Shown piece after piece: positions 1 through 6,658 of a stretch of 15,160 nt of DNA. Source of the stretch: an uncultured Lachnospiraceae bacterium (GTDB lineage: Bacteria; Bacillota; Clostridia; Lachnospirales; Lachnospiraceae); assembly GCA_945827765.1 (NCBI GenBank), contig CALZPS010000008.1, positions 1 to 15,160 on the forward strand, in the 5' to 3' direction. A program made the position numbers and the translations under genes. Each line of letters begins with the position of its first letter. The first letter of the stretch is position 1. A model generated the notes under the pieces. The model did no database searches. It was not told the origin of the DNA and saw only the letters and a program-made list of their open reading frames with translations.

Positions 1-44
1 ATCTAGTACGGTCTCGTGGGCTCGGAGATGTGTATAAGAGACAG
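1..44 (+). other. Nextera sequencing adapter with i7 index (artefact)
   Basis: Positions 11-44 match the Nextera read-2 transposase adapter and end in the 19-bp mosaic end AGATGTGTATAAGAGACAG. Bases 3-10 (CTAGTACG) match the N702 i7 index as I remember it, and the leading AT fits the end of the P7 primer. This is untrimmed library sequence, not genome. Read through, it adds the false peptide start MYKRQ to the first gene. Confidence 0.97.
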
Positions 45-308
45 TTGCTGGACATTGAGCGGATGAACGGAACGGATTCGCATACTCTGGAGCTGCATGA
101 GGATGATATCCTTCAGATTCATTTTGAAACGTTGAAGGGCGCTCTGTATATGGAAATCAAAGCGCCGGACGGAACCGTAATTTATCGCGGGAATGGGCAA
201 GACCCCATCGATTTTACTGTAAACATTCCGCAAAGCGGTGTTTATACGGTTGTTGTTGAGGCGCGCCGGGCAAAAGGAGTCATTCATATTCAACGTGAGG
301 AGTATTAA
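45..308 (+). CDS. C-terminal part of an unidentified beta-rich protein, 5' end missing
   Basis: About 87 residues remain, beginning LLDIERMNG and ending QREEY with a TAA at 306-308. The true start lies beyond the contig edge; the apparent start at 30 is inside adapter sequence. The segment alternates short hydrophobic strands with Gly, Asn and Asp turns (YMEIKAPDGTVIYRG, then SGVYTVVVEARRAKG), like a small beta-sandwich. Small secreted or lipid-anchored Firmicutes proteins often end with such a domain and a similar AKG-then-strand tail, but the signal region that would show export is absent. I cannot assign a function. The stop codon lies inside the first copy of the 301-330 direct repeat. 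Confidence 0.7.
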   Translation: MLDIERMNGTDSHTLELHEDDILQIHFETLKGALYMEIKAPDGTVIYRGNGQDPIDFTVNIPQSGVYTVVVEARRAKGVIHIQREEY

Positions 309-330
309 CCATAGTGGCAGTATTAACCAT
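301..330 (+). repeat. 12-bp direct repeat upstream of the uridine phosphorylase promoter
   Basis: AGTATTAACCAT occurs at 301-312 and again at 319-330, an 18-bp period. The match extends one more base (A) on the right. The first copy overlaps the stop codon of the preceding gene and the second ends 12 bp before the -35 box. Paired sites there could bind an activator, or the repeat could be a small local duplication. Only the repeat itself is observed. Confidence 0.6.
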
Positions 331-342
331 ATCATTAATGAG

Positions 343-371
343 TTCACAAAGCGTGGAAGATGTGATACACT
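343..371 (+). promoter_or_regulatory. Sigma-A-type promoter for the udp-cdd pair
   Basis: TTCACA at 343-348 and TACACT at 366-371 are separated by 17 bp. A TG one base before the -10 box (363-364) gives an extended -10. The ribosome site AAGGAGGA at 383-390 and the GTG start at 398 follow. The -35 matches consensus at 5 of 6 positions and the -10 at 4 of 6. Confidence 0.6.
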
Positions 372-397
372 GAGAAAAAGACAAGGAGGAATGTCGT

Positions 398-1183
398 GTG
401 TCGCTGATATATACGAAGAACAAAGAGTTTCATATTGATCTGCAGAAAGGGGATGTCGGCAGATATGTGATTTTGCCGGGAGACCCGGGACGATGCGAAA
501 TAATTGCCGCATATTTGGAAAATCCGAGAATAATTGCCCGGAAACGAGAGTTTACTACTTATGTGGGGGAATTGAACGGAGAAAAAGTATGTGTGACTTC
601 GACCGGAATCGGCGGCCCGTCGGCGGTGATTGCCATGGAAGAACTGGTTCACTGTGGGGCGGATACCTTTATTCGGGTAGGAACTTCGGGCGGGATGCAG
701 CCGCAGATATTGGGAGGCGATTTGGTCATCGCCACCGGAGCAATACGCGCGGAAGGAACGACGAGGGAATATGCACCGATTGAGTATCCCGCAGTACCGG
801 ATTATGAAGTGGTGCAGGCATTGAAGAAGGCAGCGGAAGAATTGAAGGCCCCGTTTCATATGGGAGTTGTGCACTGCAAGGACAATTTTTACGGACAGCA
901 CAGCCCGGAGACGATGCCGCAGTATGTATTGCTGAAAAATAACTGGGAGGCGTGGAAGGCCTGCGGGGCGCTTGCTTCGGAAATGGAGTCAGCATCGCTT
1001 TTTATCACCGCAGGTGTACGGCGCGTAAGGGCTGGAAGCGTATTGACAGTACTGGCAAATCAGACGAGACGTGAGTTGGAGCTGCCCGACGTGGAAGTAT
1101 ACGATACGGAATTGGCAGTAAAAACAGCGGTGCGGGCGATGGCGGAGCTGATTGAACAAGACAGAAAAAAAGCAGTGGAGTAA
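398..1183 (+). CDS. udp: Uridine phosphorylase
   Basis: This 261-residue protein belongs to the PNP/UDP nucleoside phosphorylase family, which splits a nucleoside with phosphate into free base and ribose-1-phosphate in the cytosol. The phosphate-site motif GDPGR is at residues 28-32, RVGTSGG at 93-99, and SEMESA at 194-199, where the glutamates contact the ribose. Length and motifs fit uridine phosphorylase rather than the shorter adenosine-type PNPs, though substrate cannot be fixed by eye. The GTG start at 398 is supported by AAGGAGGA 7 nt upstream; a nearby ATG at 391 is out of frame. Cytidine deaminase follows after 6 nt, so the pair would turn cytidine into uridine and then uracil. The pair is probably driven by the promoter at 343-371. 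Confidence 0.9.
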   Translation: MSLIYTKNKEFHIDLQKGDVGRYVILPGDPGRCEIIAAYLENPRIIARKREFTTYVGELNGEKVCVTSTGIGGPSAVIAMEELVHCGADTFIRVGTSGGMQPQILGGDLVIATGAIRAEGTTREYAPIEYPAVPDYEVVQALKKAAEELKAPFHMGVVHCKDNFYGQHSPETMPQYVLLKNNWEAWKACGALASEMESASLFITAGVRRVRAGSVLTVLANQTRRELELPDVEVYDTELAVKTAVRAMAELIEQDRKKAVE

Positions 1184-1189
1184 AAGAAT

Positions 1190-1600
1190 ATGGATGACAG
1201 AGAATTAATCAGGCTGGCCTATCAGGCACGGGCGTCAGCGCATGCTCCGTATTCCGGATTTCGTGTCGGCGCGGCATTGCTGACTAATTCGGGAAAAGTA
1301 TATACCGGCTGCAATATCGAGAACGCCTCATATGGGGCGAGTAATTGTGCAGAGCGGACGGCATTTTTTAAGGCTGTTTCCGAAGGCGAGCGGGAGTTTC
1401 AGGCGATTGCGGTGGTCGGCGGGAAGGAAGAAATTACAGAGAGCTGTCCGCCATGCGGCATTTGTCGGCAGGTGATGATGGAGTTTTGTAATCCGGATAC
1501 GTTTTATATTTTGTTCGAAGGGAAAGGGAAAATTATCTGTAAATATTTGCTGCGGGAGTTACTGCCGGAAGGATTCGGCGCGGGAAATCTTGCAAGATAG
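1190..1600 (+). CDS. cdd: Cytidine deaminase
   Basis: The enzyme hydrolyses cytidine or deoxycytidine to uridine or deoxyuridine plus ammonia. At 136 residues it has the length of the small tetrameric Bacillus-type enzyme. The zinc site is intact: C53 and the proton-shuttling E55 in CAERTA, then C86 and C89 in SCPPCGICRQ. The substrate-binding stretch TGCNIENASYG is at residues 39-49. The ATG starts 6 nt after the udp stop, and its ribosome site (GTGGAG) lies inside the end of udp, so translation is probably coupled. No clear terminator follows before the next gene. Confidence 0.95.
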   Translation: MDDRELIRLAYQARASAHAPYSGFRVGAALLTNSGKVYTGCNIENASYGASNCAERTAFFKAVSEGEREFQAIAVVGGKEEITESCPPCGICRQVMMEFCNPDTFYILFEGKGKIICKYLLRELLPEGFGAGNLAR

Positions 1601-1686
1601 AAAAGCGTGTCACAAAGCAGAAAAAATGTGGGACATACTAATGGAAAAACAGGGAAGTACAATATAAAAAATGAGGAAACATGGTA

Positions 1687-2175
1687 ATGGAATATCAGAC
1701 ATTGGATCATATTTTTAATCCGGTTTTTGATGAATATTGTGAAATCTTGATTTTAGGGTCTTTTCCGTCTGTGAAATCACGAGAAAATCAATTTTATTAC
1801 GGACATCCGCAGAACCGTTTCTGGAAGGTACTTGCGGCGTTGACCGAGAGTGGGACACCTCAAACGATAGAAGAAAAGAAAACATTTCTGCTGCAAAACC
1901 ATATCGCGATATGGGATGTCATTGCCAGATGCGATATTATCGGCTCCAGTGACAGTTCAATTAAAAATGTGATGCCGAATGATATGCGCGTGATATTGGA
2001 AAAAGCGCCGATTAAGCGGATATATGCAAACGGCGGCAAGTCATTTGAACTGTATATGAAGTATTGCTATCCGGTCTGTAAACGGGAGATTGTCAAGCTG
2101 CCGTCCACCAGTCCGGCAAATGCGGCATTTGGCATGGAGAGGTTGTGTGCGGAATGGGGCAAGATTCTGAAATAA
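1687..2175 (+). CDS. DNA-deoxyinosine (hypoxanthine) glycosylase, UDG superfamily
   Basis: A 162-residue protein of the uracil-DNA glycosylase superfamily, closest by motif to family 6 hypoxanthine-DNA glycosylases, which remove deaminated adenine to start base-excision repair. Motif 1 reads LILGSFPSVKSRENQFYYGH and runs straight into PQNRFW; the second active-site loop is LPSTSPAN near the C-terminus. I prefer the ATG at 1687, because GAGG at 1673-1676 sits 10 nt upstream. An in-frame ATG at 1681 would add only Met-Val and leave a 4-nt spacing. It follows cdd by 86 bp on the same strand, so it may be read through from that unit. Activity on uracil cannot be ruled out. Confidence 0.85.
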   Translation: MEYQTLDHIFNPVFDEYCEILILGSFPSVKSRENQFYYGHPQNRFWKVLAALTESGTPQTIEEKKTFLLQNHIAIWDVIARCDIIGSSDSSIKNVMPNDMRVILEKAPIKRIYANGGKSFELYMKYCYPVCKREIVKLPSTSPANAAFGMERLCAEWGKILK

Positions 2176-2176
2176 C

Positions 2177-2246
2177 ATGAGCGGATTGCGAATGTTTTCG
2201 TCGATTTTGGGAGTGCGAAGCACGAAGAAATCGACGTCAGGCTCAT
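2177..2246. repeat. Long imperfect hairpin after the glycosylase gene
   Basis: Three nested inverted repeats share one centre: ATGAGC (2177-2182) with GCTCAT (2241-2246), CGTCGATTT (2199-2207) with AAATCGACG (2228-2236), and GTGC-GAA-GCAC (2213-2223). The outer arms are offset by an unpaired stretch at 2183-2198. No T-run follows, so it does not look like an ordinary intrinsic terminator. It may stabilise the upstream mRNA 3' end or be a small intergenic repeat. Confidence 0.5.
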
Positions 2247-2276
2247 TTGTCGGGCACATCATAACATCATATCAGT

Positions 2277-2295
2277 GGGGAAATCCCCTTTATTT
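2277..2295 (+). terminator. Weak terminator-like hairpin before tetR
   Basis: GGGG-AAAT-CCCC is followed directly by TTTATTT. The four-pair stem is very short, so termination would be inefficient. It lies between the glycosylase gene and the tetR promoter, where a terminator would be expected. Confidence 0.3.
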
Positions 2296-2329
2296 CCAAC
2301 AGCGACAACGTAGATTTGATAAAATTACA

Positions 2330-2358
2330 TTGACAAAAAAATAGCAAAGCTGTACAAT
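2330..2358 (+). promoter_or_regulatory. Near-consensus promoter of the tetR-led operon
   Basis: A perfect TTGACA at 2330-2335 and TACAAT (5 of 6) at 2353-2358 are separated by exactly 17 bp. The expected transcription start, about 2365, falls at the edge of the palindrome at 2367-2380. This is the best promoter match noted in the window. Confidence 0.85.
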
Positions 2359-2366
2359 ACATTTAA

Positions 2367-2380
2367 ATGAACGCGTTCAT
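2367..2380. promoter_or_regulatory. Perfect 14-bp palindrome, likely TetR operator
   Basis: ATGAACGCGTTCAT is its own reverse complement. It lies 8 bp after the -10 box and ends 16 bp before the tetR start, so a bound protein would block transcription at the start site. TGAAC-N2-GTTCA-like palindromes are common TetR/AcrR operators. The ATG inside it is in frame with tetR but lacks a ribosome site, so it is not the start. Confidence 0.75.
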
Positions 2381-2396
2381 AAAAGGGGATTTCAAT

Positions 2397-2924
2397 ATGC
2401 CAAAACAGATTATCGATGTCAAAAATAAATTGTTTCATACCGCAAAAAATATTCTCCAAACAGAAGGTTATGCGGAGCTTTCCATGCGTAAGCTCGCAAA
2501 GGAATGTTCTATTGCGGTGGGAACGGTCTATAATTATGTACAAAACAAAGAAGAGCTGGTAGCGCTGGTCATCATGGAGGACTGGACACGTACACTTGAT
2601 GAGATGCGCAGGGCAGCAGAGGAAAGCGCGGATGTGTCGGACGGAATGTGCGGAATTTACCGCGCATTGCTGGCATTTATTGAAGAATATCAGGATATCT
2701 GGGCGCAGTATTCTCAGATAGGAGGCTCGTCTAGTGTCATCGCTTCCCATCATCTGATGCTGCGGGGGCAGATAGCGGCACAGATACAAAGGTTGATGGA
2801 GCAATTTGGTCAATCACAGCTTTTGACGTTGACTCCACTGCTGGCGGAGACCGTGTTGGCGGCGGCCATGCAGCCTGATATGGATGAAAACCTTGTCCGT
2901 ATGTTGACGGAAAGGCTTTTATAA
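2397..2924 (+). CDS. TetR/AcrR-family transcriptional regulator
   Basis: A 175-residue one-domain-plus-HTH repressor. The N-terminal helix-turn-helix spans about residues 8-52: AKNILQTEGYAELSMRKLAK, then CSIAVGTVYNYVQNKEELV, the usual TetR recognition layout. The remaining 120 residues are a helical ligand and dimer domain too variable to name an effector. The ATG at 2397 has AAAAGGGG 8 nt upstream. The in-frame ATG at 2367 sits within the operator and would add ten non-family residues. It is the first gene of a same-strand series and its own promoter carries the operator, so autoregulation and control of the downstream genes are likely. Confidence 0.9.
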   Translation: MPKQIIDVKNKLFHTAKNILQTEGYAELSMRKLAKECSIAVGTVYNYVQNKEELVALVIMEDWTRTLDEMRRAAEESADVSDGMCGIYRALLAFIEEYQDIWAQYSQIGGSSSVIASHHLMLRGQIAAQIQRLMEQFGQSQLLTLTPLLAETVLAAAMQPDMDENLVRMLTERLL

Positions 2925-2925
2925 A

Positions 2926-2986
2926 GTCAAGTTTCGCAGTGGCAGAACTTGACGCTACGACACAATTTACGCGGTAAATCGTGTCG
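2926..2986. repeat. Two consecutive inverted repeats between tetR and the flavin-reductase gene
   Basis: GTCAAGTT (2926-2933) pairs with AACTTGAC (2946-2953). Next to it CGACACAATTTAC (2958-2970) pairs with GTAAATCGTGTCG (2974-2986) around a GCG centre, with one mismatch in 13. The second could be an operator or an RNA hairpin. A TTTTT run appears 10 nt later at 2997-3001, too far for a classic terminator. The next gene's ribosome site is about 55 nt downstream. Confidence 0.6.
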
Positions 2987-3055
2987 GTGTCCGCGCTTTT
3001 TATGGAGCGAGGAACGAGCAAAACGAAAACAAAAAAGGAAAAGGAGAGAACAGAC

Positions 3056-3982
3056 ATGAGCAGCTACAAAGATTTAAGGATTGTGGACAATTTTTACCAG
3101 ACATCGGCATTTTTCCCGATGCCTACGATTCTCGTCGGGACACTGACGGACGAGGGAAAGACAACATTCGGACCGTACTCGCTTTGCCAGCCGTACTATA
3201 TTGCGGGTAAGGACTATTATGCGATGCTTCTTTGCTGCCGTAATTCATCCAATACGGCACAGAACATTTTAAAGCATAAGAAATGTACGCTGAATTTCAT
3301 CTATGACGACCGGAAACTTTTTAAGGAGGCAGTTCGCATGGGATTCCCGGGAGATACGCCGGAAGAGAAAATGAAGGACTGCATTTATACGTTGGAGGAT
3401 GGTATCCGTAAGGAGAACGACCCGAACGGCGTGTATCCTCAGGTCATTCAGGAGTGTTTTCAGGTGTTTGAGTGTACATGGGTGGACACACTGGACAATG
3501 CGCAGGATGATAAGCCAGGCGAACTGAATGGATATCCGGGACCATATCATGATTTCAACGGAATCACTTCTCAGTTCGGGGCGCATTTTATCTTGAGAGT
3601 AGAAAAAATATTGATGAAAGAAAAGCATTATAACGGCATTATCAATGGCGTGAAACCGAGAGATTTCCCGCGTGTGCCGGTGGACTATGGATATCGTGAT
3701 TCTAAGAACTTCTGGTATACAAAGTTCCGCCGTCCGATACCGGAACTGCTGCCGGTGCGTGAGGGTAATCTGGATTCTGTAAAATATGCGGCAAACCGTA
3801 TTGACCCGGATATCAAGTTTACGGATGAGGCATGTATGAAGATGATTAAAGTACCGCGTATTTTCCTGCCGACCGCACTGAAAGGCTGTGTGGATTGGGC
3901 GAAGGAACACGATGTGACATTAATTACCGCAGAGCATATGGACATTATCAATGATAAGCGTGCAAAAGAGAAGAACCGGTAA
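3056..3982 (+). CDS. Flavin reductase-like (FMN-binding split barrel) protein
   Basis: A 308-residue protein whose N-terminal half resembles the flavin reductase-like split-barrel domain, which binds FMN and often uses NAD(P)H. The pattern FPMPTILVGT (residues 20-29), FGPYSLCQPYYI (38-49), then LLCCRNSSNTAQNI (58-71) follows the family's strand, loop and flavin-contact order. The C-terminal half has no feature I recognise and makes the protein longer than simple flavin reductases of about 170-200 residues. The ATG at 3056 has AAAGGAG about 9 nt upstream; the frame stays open further 5' but lacks another good start signal. Two genes later lies a membrane reductase-like protein, so it could supply reduced flavin or itself reduce an organic substrate. 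The reaction is inferred, not shown. Confidence 0.75.
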   Translation: MSSYKDLRIVDNFYQTSAFFPMPTILVGTLTDEGKTTFGPYSLCQPYYIAGKDYYAMLLCCRNSSNTAQNILKHKKCTLNFIYDDRKLFKEAVRMGFPGDTPEEKMKDCIYTLEDGIRKENDPNGVYPQVIQECFQVFECTWVDTLDNAQDDKPGELNGYPGPYHDFNGITSQFGAHFILRVEKILMKEKHYNGIINGVKPRDFPRVPVDYGYRDSKNFWYTKFRRPIPELLPVREGNLDSVKYAANRIDPDIKFTDEACMKMIKVPRIFLPTALKGCVDWAKEHDVTLITAEHMDIINDKRAKEKNR

Positions 3983-4017
3983 ATGCAGACCGGTGGATAG
4001 TCGGGAAAATGAAAAGA

Positions 4018-4064
4018 GCCGGAAATCCGACAGATAGCTGTGGTCCGGCGCGAGAACATTTTTT
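4018..4064 (+). terminator. Terminator-like hairpin with distant T-run
   Basis: GCCGGA (4018-4023) pairs with TCCGGC (4044-4049), with ACAG-ATAG-CTGT nested inside. A run of six T occurs at 4059-4064, nine bases beyond the stem, so termination would be weak. Two smaller hairpins flank it in the same 127-bp spacer: ACCGGT at 3975-3980 with 3989-3994 across the stop codon, and TGCCG/CGGCA at 4078-4093 just before the next ribosome site. It may attenuate the operon between its second and third genes. Confidence 0.35.
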
Positions 4065-4109
4065 GAGACAGTGATCATGCCGGTGTGACGGCAGAGAAAG
4101 GAGAACAGA

Positions 4110-4961
4110 ATGAAAGTAGTATTGGCAGGAGCTTATGGAAAGCTTGGGAGTGATATTTTGAAAGCATTGCTGGCGGAAGGACACGAAGTGGTCGCAGCGG
4201 ATATGATTGACCGCGAGGTGGAAGGCGTTGATAAAAGCGCATACAGTTACAAAAAACTGGATGTGACGGACGCGGAGAGCCTGAAAGGCTTATGTGACGG
4301 CGCGGACGCGGTGATTACGACGGTAGGGCTGACGGCGACCAGTGCGACTTTGACCAATTATGATATTGACTATCATGGGAATTTGAATCTGTTGAATGAG
4401 GCAAAGGCGGCAGGCGTAAAGAAATTCGTCTACATTTCTGTCATCAAGGCAGATAAAGCGCCGGATGTACCGATGCTGCACGCAAAATATCTGCTGGAAG
4501 AAGAATTAAAGAAGAGTGGTATCGATTATGTCATTCACCGTCCGACCGGATATTTCTATGATATCGTGAAAGTATTCCGCCCGATGATTGAGAACGGGAA
4601 AGTGACATTGCTCGGCAAAAAGCCGGTGCATGCAAATGTCATTGACACACCGGATTTTGCGGAATTCATTGTAAAACACATTGGTGATACGAATGTGACT
4701 TACAATGTGGGCGGAAAAGAGACATGGTCTTATGAGGAGATTGCCCGTATGTGCTTTGCGGCAGCAGGCAAGGAGCCGGTCATCAAACGTGCTCCGGCAT
4801 GGTTGTTTGACGTGCTGGGAAGTCTGCCGAAGAACAAGAAGAACGGTAAGCAGGCAATCCTGAAATTCTCCAAATGGACGCTGACCGAGGAAATGGTGGG
4901 CGATACTACATACGGGGAGCATAGTTTCAAGCAGTACATTGAGGATAGTTTCAAAAAATAA
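4110..4961 (+). CDS. NmrA-like NAD(P)-binding oxidoreductase or sugar-nucleotide-type SDR
   Basis: A 283-residue atypical or extended short-chain dehydrogenase. The Rossmann motif GAYGKLG is at residues 7-13, followed by AADMIDR, where the second strand would meet the adenosine ribose, and KKLDVTDAESL, the usual adenine-pocket Asp. The mid-part KKFVYISVIKAD and later IDYVIHRPTGYF are typical of the NAD(P)H-binding/NmrA group, which often lacks the catalytic Tyr-x-x-x-Lys of classical SDRs; I see none here. It may therefore be a redox sensor or a reductase with a different active site. AAAGGAG lies 6 nt before the ATG. The DUF1295 membrane protein follows after 57 bp, suggesting shared NAD(P)H-dependent chemistry. 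Confidence 0.8.
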   Translation: MKVVLAGAYGKLGSDILKALLAEGHEVVAADMIDREVEGVDKSAYSYKKLDVTDAESLKGLCDGADAVITTVGLTATSATLTNYDIDYHGNLNLLNEAKAAGVKKFVYISVIKADKAPDVPMLHAKYLLEEELKKSGIDYVIHRPTGYFYDIVKVFRPMIENGKVTLLGKKPVHANVIDTPDFAEFIVKHIGDTNVTYNVGGKETWSYEEIARMCFAAAGKEPVIKRAPAWLFDVLGSLPKNKKNGKQAILKFSKWTLTEEMVGDTTYGEHSFKQYIEDSFKK

Positions 4962-5018
4962 AAATAAAAGATTTCCGCACAACGTAAGCTGAAAACGGGA
5001 GAAAGGAAGAAAACGAAT

Positions 5019-5834
5019 ATGTCTTGGAGTTTATTATTGATTTTTTATATTGTCAGCGCGATTTGCTGTTGTATCGGATTTAAAAAATATGTATATTTCC
5101 TGTCGGTCGGATATGGGTTTTCCGTTGCAGGACTTGGTATTGCCTATTTTGTGACGGCAATGGTCAACCATTATGAGTGGAATATCGTGATTTTGCTGCA
5201 ATGTGTATTGTTTGTGGCATATGGAGCAAGACTTTCCGGCTTTTTGATTGCACGGGAGCTGAAAAACGGAAATTACCGCAAGGTTTTGCAGGAAGTGACG
5301 AAAGAGGACGAAAAGCCGATGCCGGTCTTTGTGAAGGCGGCAATCTGGGTTTGCGTTTCCGCGCTTTATGTGGTTCAGACCTGTCCTGTTTTTTATCGGT
5401 TGTACAATGGCGGCGGCAAGGAAGTGGTACTGCCGTTGATTGGTGCTGTCATCAGCTTGATCGGTCTTTTGCTGGAGGCAATGTCTGATAAGCAGAAAAG
5501 CGCTCAGAAAGCGGAAAATCCGAACATGGTTGCGACCAAAGGTCTGTTCCAGATGGTACGCTGCCCAAATTATTTCGGGGAAATTCTGTTCTGGACCGGC
5601 GTATTTGTGAGTGGCTTAAATGTACTGAGCGGAGCAGGACAGTGGATTGCGGCGGTGATTGGATATGTTCTGATTGTGATGATCATGTTCAACGGTGCGC
5701 AGCGGCTTGACAAGAGACAGGAGGCTCGCTACGGCAAAATGAAAGAATACCGCAGCTATGCAGATCATACTCCGCTGATCATCCCGTTGATCCCGCTGTA
5801 CCATATTGGAAAATATAAATCAGATGAGAGATGA
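5019..5834 (+). CDS. DUF1295 / steroid 5-alpha-reductase-like membrane protein
   Basis: A 271-residue integral membrane protein with about six or seven helices, the first at residues 3-21. Near the C-terminus it carries the family signature GLFQMVRCPNYFGEILFW, with CPNYFGE at residues 182-188, followed by ARYGKMKEYRSYADHTPLI. Steroid 5-alpha-reductases and related DUF1295 proteins have the same pattern (CPN-hydrophobic-GE, then a Y/R-rich tail); in characterised members this region forms the NADPH-binding end and substrate pocket in the membrane. By family it should reduce a double bond in a lipid or steroid-like substrate with NADPH, but most bacterial members are uncharacterised and methyltransferase-like relatives share the fold. 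AAAGGAAG precedes the ATG by about 9 nt. Its neighbours supply flavin and NAD(P) functions. Confidence 0.8.
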   Translation: MSWSLLLIFYIVSAICCCIGFKKYVYFLSVGYGFSVAGLGIAYFVTAMVNHYEWNIVILLQCVLFVAYGARLSGFLIARELKNGNYRKVLQEVTKEDEKPMPVFVKAAIWVCVSALYVVQTCPVFYRLYNGGGKEVVLPLIGAVISLIGLLLEAMSDKQKSAQKAENPNMVATKGLFQMVRCPNYFGEILFWTGVFVSGLNVLSGAGQWIAAVIGYVLIVMIMFNGAQRLDKRQEARYGKMKEYRSYADHTPLIIPLIPLYHIGKYKSDER

Positions 5835-5985
5835 CTCCCATCTGATATACGCCCCGCGAGGATGCGCCGAGATTCGGAGAAGTAAATGTCAGCGAAACTG
5901 ACCCGGTCTACACTCCGTTTTGGTCGGCACGAAACAAGTGCCGCTGGCACTTAGTGACTCGCGCCAAGACTCGCAAGCGAGTCTT
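5820..5985 (+). promoter_or_regulatory. Structured spacer with mutually exclusive hairpins
   Basis: This 186-bp gap between two operon genes is packed with inverted repeats: TCAGATG/CATCTGA (5820-5845, with the stop codon in its loop), GTCAG-CGAAA-CTGAC (5888-5902), CGGCAC/GTGCCG (5925-5943), AAGTGCC-GCT-GGCACTT (5936-5952) and AAGACTCGC/GCGAGTCTT (5966-5985). The middle GTGCC can pair with either neighbour but not both. A second GACTCGC at 5956-5962 competes for the last arm. No strong U-tract follows. It may be a cis-acting RNA switch, a processing site or a mobile-type repeat; I do not recognise a known riboswitch class. Confidence 0.5.
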
Positions 5986-6020
5986 AATAAAGTGTTACAA
6001 AAGAGAGAGGGGGTACAAAC

Positions 6021-6644
6021 ATGAGTGTACCAATGGCAATCGTAGATTTTATCCCGGTGGGGCTGTTCCTGGCAGCAGCAGTCATTTTACAACGGGATTT
6101 GTATAATAAGATGAGTAAGGGTGCATTTGCATTATTTTCCGCAGGTACGATTACGGTGTTTGTGGCAGGGTGTTTTAAGGCAACGTGGAAATTGATCTAT
6201 GCGCTGGGAATCTGTGACTTTGAGGTACTGAACAAGACCTTTTTCCCGATGCAGACGACGGGTTTTATCCTTGCGGCGTTGGGGATGATTGCCCTTTTGT
6301 GCCATAAACAGGGTAAAAATACAGCTTATGCGGTAGCGGCAGCGCCGGCAGTTTTTAAAGGTACTATGATTTTTGTGGTGTTGATGGTACTTGGCGTAGT
6401 CTGCTTAGACGGCGCGTTGATGGTCATCGCGGCACGCAGAAAGAAACCGGCAGCGCTTGTGCTGTATGTGATTTCCTTCGTGTTTATTATGGGAATGGGG
6501 TATCTTTCTTCGAAAGATTTTACAAACCCGATGATGAACTGGATCGGTGAGGGCGTCAATATTGTCGGCCAGGGGACATTTTTAATGGGGACATGGGTCC
6601 TGCATAAAAACGGGCTGGCAGAGGCGGACGCACTGCGCAAATAA
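6021..6644 (+). CDS. Six-helix integral membrane protein of unknown function
   Basis: A 207-residue, very hydrophobic protein. Membrane segments lie roughly at residues 7-24, 34-60, 73-95, 112-137, 143-160 and 175-195, with the basic loop AARRKKP after helix 4 suggesting a cytoplasmic position there. No domain is recognised and there is no signal peptide cleavage pattern. The ribosome site GAGAGGGGG lies about 8 nt before the ATG. The next gene starts 14 nt after its stop, so the two are almost surely co-transcribed and probably co-translated. With DUF1295 just upstream, it could be a membrane partner in the same pathway, but nothing in the protein itself shows that. Confidence 0.75.
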   Translation: MSVPMAIVDFIPVGLFLAAAVILQRDLYNKMSKGAFALFSAGTITVFVAGCFKATWKLIYALGICDFEVLNKTFFPMQTTGFILAALGMIALLCHKQGKNTAYAVAAAPAVFKGTMIFVVLMVLGVVCLDGALMVIAARRKKPAALVLYVISFVFIMGMGYLSSKDFTNPMMNWIGEGVNIVGQGTFLMGTWVLHKNGLAEADALRK

Positions 6645-6658
6645 GAAAGGGCTGTAAC

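Noticed and set aside
30..44. Start codon of the first gene at GTG 30
   Set aside because: It lies inside the sequencing adapter; the peptide MYKRQ is a known read-through product of that adapter.
2367..2396. Longer tetR start at ATG 2367
   Set aside because: This ATG is part of the operator palindrome and has no ribosome site, whereas ATG 2397 has AAAAGGGG at normal distance.
2981..3055. Longer flavin-reductase-like protein from GTG 2981
   Set aside because: The extra 25 residues are Lys/Thr-rich spacer translation and overlap a strong inverted repeat; the ATG at 3056 has a good ribosome site.
3269..3910. Minus-strand open frame of 213 codons opposite the flavin-reductase-like gene
   Set aside because: It is a shadow of the real gene, with no start signal and antisense-like composition.
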